NCBI GenBank assembly: GCA_045612565.1
Contig: JAZKZG010000153.1
Location: 1 to 8,160, forward strand
Source: RGIG9041 sp045612565
Lineage (GTDB): Bacteria; Bacillota; Clostridia; Oscillospirales; QAKW01
Direction: 5' to 3'
DNA length: 8,160 bases
Shown here: piece by piece, positions 7,001 to 8,160 of the stretch
Layout: every line of letters begins with the position of its first letter
Position numbering within the stretch: position 1 is the first letter of the stretch
Position numbers and translations under genes: made by a program
Notes under the pieces: model-generated
The model's input: the letters and a program-made list of their open reading frames with translations, nothing else
Database searches by the model: none
What the model was told of the DNA's origin: nothing

Positions 7001-7597
7001 ATGGAAGATTTGAAAATTACAATTGCAAAAAATATACAAACGCTCAGAAAGAATATGGGACTTACCCAAATCGGTCTTGCAGAGCGTCTTAATTACTCCG
7101 ACAAAGCGGTTTCGAAATGGGAACGCGGCGAATCACTGCCCGATATTGCGGTGCTAAAAGAGATTGCTGACCTTTTTGGCGTGTCGGTTGACTATCTGCT
7201 GAGTTCATCGCACGATTTGCCCGAGATGGCGCTTTCGACCAAAAAGATGATACGCAAAAACAGGCTTATAATCACACTTTTGGCAACTGCTATGGTGTGG
7301 TTACTCGCAACAATCGCGTTTGTTGTGCTTGGCATATCGTGGCCAACACTTTCAAAAACTTGGCTTGCGTATGTTGTGGCGGTTCCTGTTTCGTGCGTTG
7401 TACTTTTGGTGTTTAACAGCATTTGGGGCAGGGCAAAGTATTTGTTTGTCATCATTTCGGCACTTATTTGGAGCGTTCTTGCAACGCTTTACCTTGTGCT
7501 TAAAATCGAAAATATCTGGCTTGTTTTTGTGGTGGGTATACCCGCGCAGGTTATGGTTATCCTCACATCGCAATTCCACCTTGTACGAAAGAAATAA
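7001..7597 (+). CDS. Membrane-bound XRE-family transcriptional regulator
   Basis: The product has 198 residues. Residues 4-67 are a Cro/C1-type helix-turn-helix: LTQIGLAERL (21-30), SDKAVSKWERGESLPD (33-48) and a closing FGVSVDYLL (59-67). Residues 89-189 contain four hydrophobic helices, roughly 89-110, 121-138, 147-167 and 172-189, and the chain ends in RKK. The DNA-binding domain should face the cytosol while tethered to the membrane; such HTH-plus-membrane proteins are common in Firmicutes, but their signals are mostly unknown. The ATG at 7001 is chosen because a TTG at 6983 lies inside the promoter. No Shine-Dalgarno sequence precedes 7001, which fits a leaderless mRNA. The gene is divergent from the DegV gene with candidate operators between them, and it has its own terminator. 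Confidence 0.92.
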   Translation: MEDLKITIAKNIQTLRKNMGLTQIGLAERLNYSDKAVSKWERGESLPDIAVLKEIADLFGVSVDYLLSSSHDLPEMALSTKKMIRKNRLIITLLATAMVWLLATIAFVVLGISWPTLSKTWLAYVVAVPVSCVVLLVFNSIWGRAKYLFVIISALIWSVLATLYLVLKIENIWLVFVVGIPAQVMVILTSQFHLVRKK

Positions 7598-7620
7598 ATT
7601 TAAATATTTTTGGTTATAAA

Positions 7621-7660
7621 AACCCTGCACAACTATTATTTTGTGCAGGGTTATTTTATT
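7621..7660 (+). terminator. Rho-independent terminator after the XRE gene
   Basis: A perfect 12-bp GC-rich stem (7621-7632 with 7641-7652) closes on an 8-base loop and is followed by the T-rich run ATTTTATT. It begins 23 bases after the regulator's stop codon. Confidence 0.88.
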
Positions 7661-7733
7661 AAATATGTCATCATACTCAACTAGATTATTTGCTCCACAT
7701 TGGAACCTTTTTATCTAATTATATTAATATCTG

Positions 7734-7762
7734 TTGACTTCATCATAGTAATGTGATAAAGT
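7734..7762 (+). promoter_or_regulatory. Candidate promoter of the secreted protein at 7808
   Basis: TTGACT (7734-7739) is separated by 17 bases from TAAAGT (7757-7762), and TGa before the latter gives an extended -10. The predicted start is near 7769. The region 7661-7733 upstream is AT-rich, with no other element I can support. Confidence 0.6.
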
Positions 7763-7766
7763 GTGC

Positions 7767-7786
7767 TTATGCATTTATAGGCATAA
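7767..7786. promoter_or_regulatory. Inverted repeat at the predicted transcription start
   Basis: TTATGC (7767-7772) and GCATAA (7781-7786) are perfect 6-base arms around an 8-base spacer, directly at the predicted +1 of the downstream gene. It could be an operator or a 5' mRNA hairpin. Short AT-rich dyads also arise by chance. Confidence 0.3.
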
Positions 7787-7807
7787 ATACATAAAAGAGG
7801 TAAATTT

Positions 7808-8160
7808 ATGAATAAAACATTAAACCGCGTTTTATCAATGGTACTTACGGTGTTTATGTTGGTTTCAATGCTAACTGTTTTTGCAGTGGCAGAGACCGCA
7901 CCGTTTGTAACTGCATACGAATGTGCAGTTACCGTTGAAGGTGTTTCGCAGATTGCAAACACTGCTCTGCTTGTAGACACCACAATCACAGAGGATAACG
8001 GCAAAACCGTTACTCGTAAATGGGATGGCTACGACTATACTTTTGTTGTTGGCACTAATGCTTTCAAGTCACTTGAAGAGGCTTATGCTTATGCAAAAGA
8101 AAAATCAATCGTACGTCCTGACATCATCATCACCGGTTGGACAGCAGGCACTGACCTTGT
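7808..8160 (+). CDS. Secreted protein of unknown function, 3' end outside the window
   Basis: The reading frame is open from ATG 7808 to the window edge (117 complete codons). GAGG at 7797-7800, seven bases before the ATG, is a good ribosome binding site. The product begins with a signal peptide, MNKTLNRVLS then a long hydrophobic core, and cleavage is likely after AVA at residue 28 (before ETAP). The visible mature part contains GYDYTFVVG, then AFKSLEEAYAYAKEK and PDIIITGWTAGTDL. This order (glycine, 'f-x-S-L-e-E-A', then a short beta strand) resembles the opening of right-handed beta-helix surface proteins, but the fragment is too short to assign a family. The signal peptide style matches the mosaic surface protein upstream, so another surface or secreted protein is likely. 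Confidence 0.85.
   Translation, partial: MNKTLNRVLSMVLTVFMLVSMLTVFAVAETAPFVTAYECAVTVEGVSQIANTALLVDTTITEDNGKTVTRKWDGYDYTFVVGTNAFKSLEEAYAYAKEKSIVRPDIIITGWTAGTDL

Noticed and set aside
7598..7807. Possible riboswitch or small RNA in the 210-bp gap
   Set aside because: Only a terminator, a promoter and a short dyad are visible; the predicted leader of about 39 bases is too short for a known riboswitch.
7711..8004. Minus-strand open frame over the start of the last gene
   Set aside because: It is antisense to a good promoter, ribosome binding site and signal peptide on the plus strand, with no features of its own.

Overview
The window looks like chromosome from a low-to-moderate GC, Gram-positive anaerobe of the class Clostridia, probably an uncultured gut or rumen lineage. 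The basis is surface proteins anchored by S-layer homology (SLH) domains, a DegV/FakB-type fatty-acid-binding protein, a clostridial-style XRE regulator containing 'SDKAVSKWERG', AGGAGG-like ribosome binding sites and standard stop codons. No database could be searched, so the taxonomy is inference.

Layout. (1) Positions 1-987 (+) hold a secreted SLH protein whose 5' end lies outside the window; a strong hairpin terminator follows. (2) Positions 1089-5918 (+) encode a 1609-residue mosaic surface protein with its own promoter. In order it has a signal peptide, four tandem composite beta-sandwich units, a Cys/His-rich block, a decayed internal SLH set, a second Cys/His-rich array built on an exact 47-residue period, a short BspA-type leucine-rich repeat domain and an intact C-terminal SLH triplet. 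That triplet is nearly the same as the one in gene 1. (3) A long hairpin at 5917-5956 serves as a shared terminator for convergent genes. (4) Positions 5964-6833 (-) encode the DegV-family protein. (5) A 167-bp divergent intergenic region carries two outward-facing promoters and palindromes built on TCTACC. (6) Positions 7001-7597 (+) encode a helix-turn-helix regulator with four predicted membrane helices, probably translated from a leaderless mRNA. (7) After another terminator and promoter, a new secreted protein begins at 7808 and runs off the end.

Genes 1, 2 and 7 are exported cell-surface or secreted proteins, each apparently a separate transcription unit. Genes 1 and 2 share an anchoring cassette while their N-terminal parts differ, which fits modular shuffling of exposed domains on a common anchor. 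The divergent DegV/membrane-regulator pair may be a small regulatory unit linking fatty-acid handling to a membrane-embedded transcription factor; that link rests only on gene order and the palindromes.

The most unusual items are the mosaic protein with its Cys-rich 47-residue repeats and decaying second SLH set, and the membrane-bound XRE regulator with a duplicated helical hairpin and a predicted leaderless start. No mobile element, tRNA, rRNA, CRISPR array or riboswitch was recognised. No gene-free stretch exceeds 300 bases.
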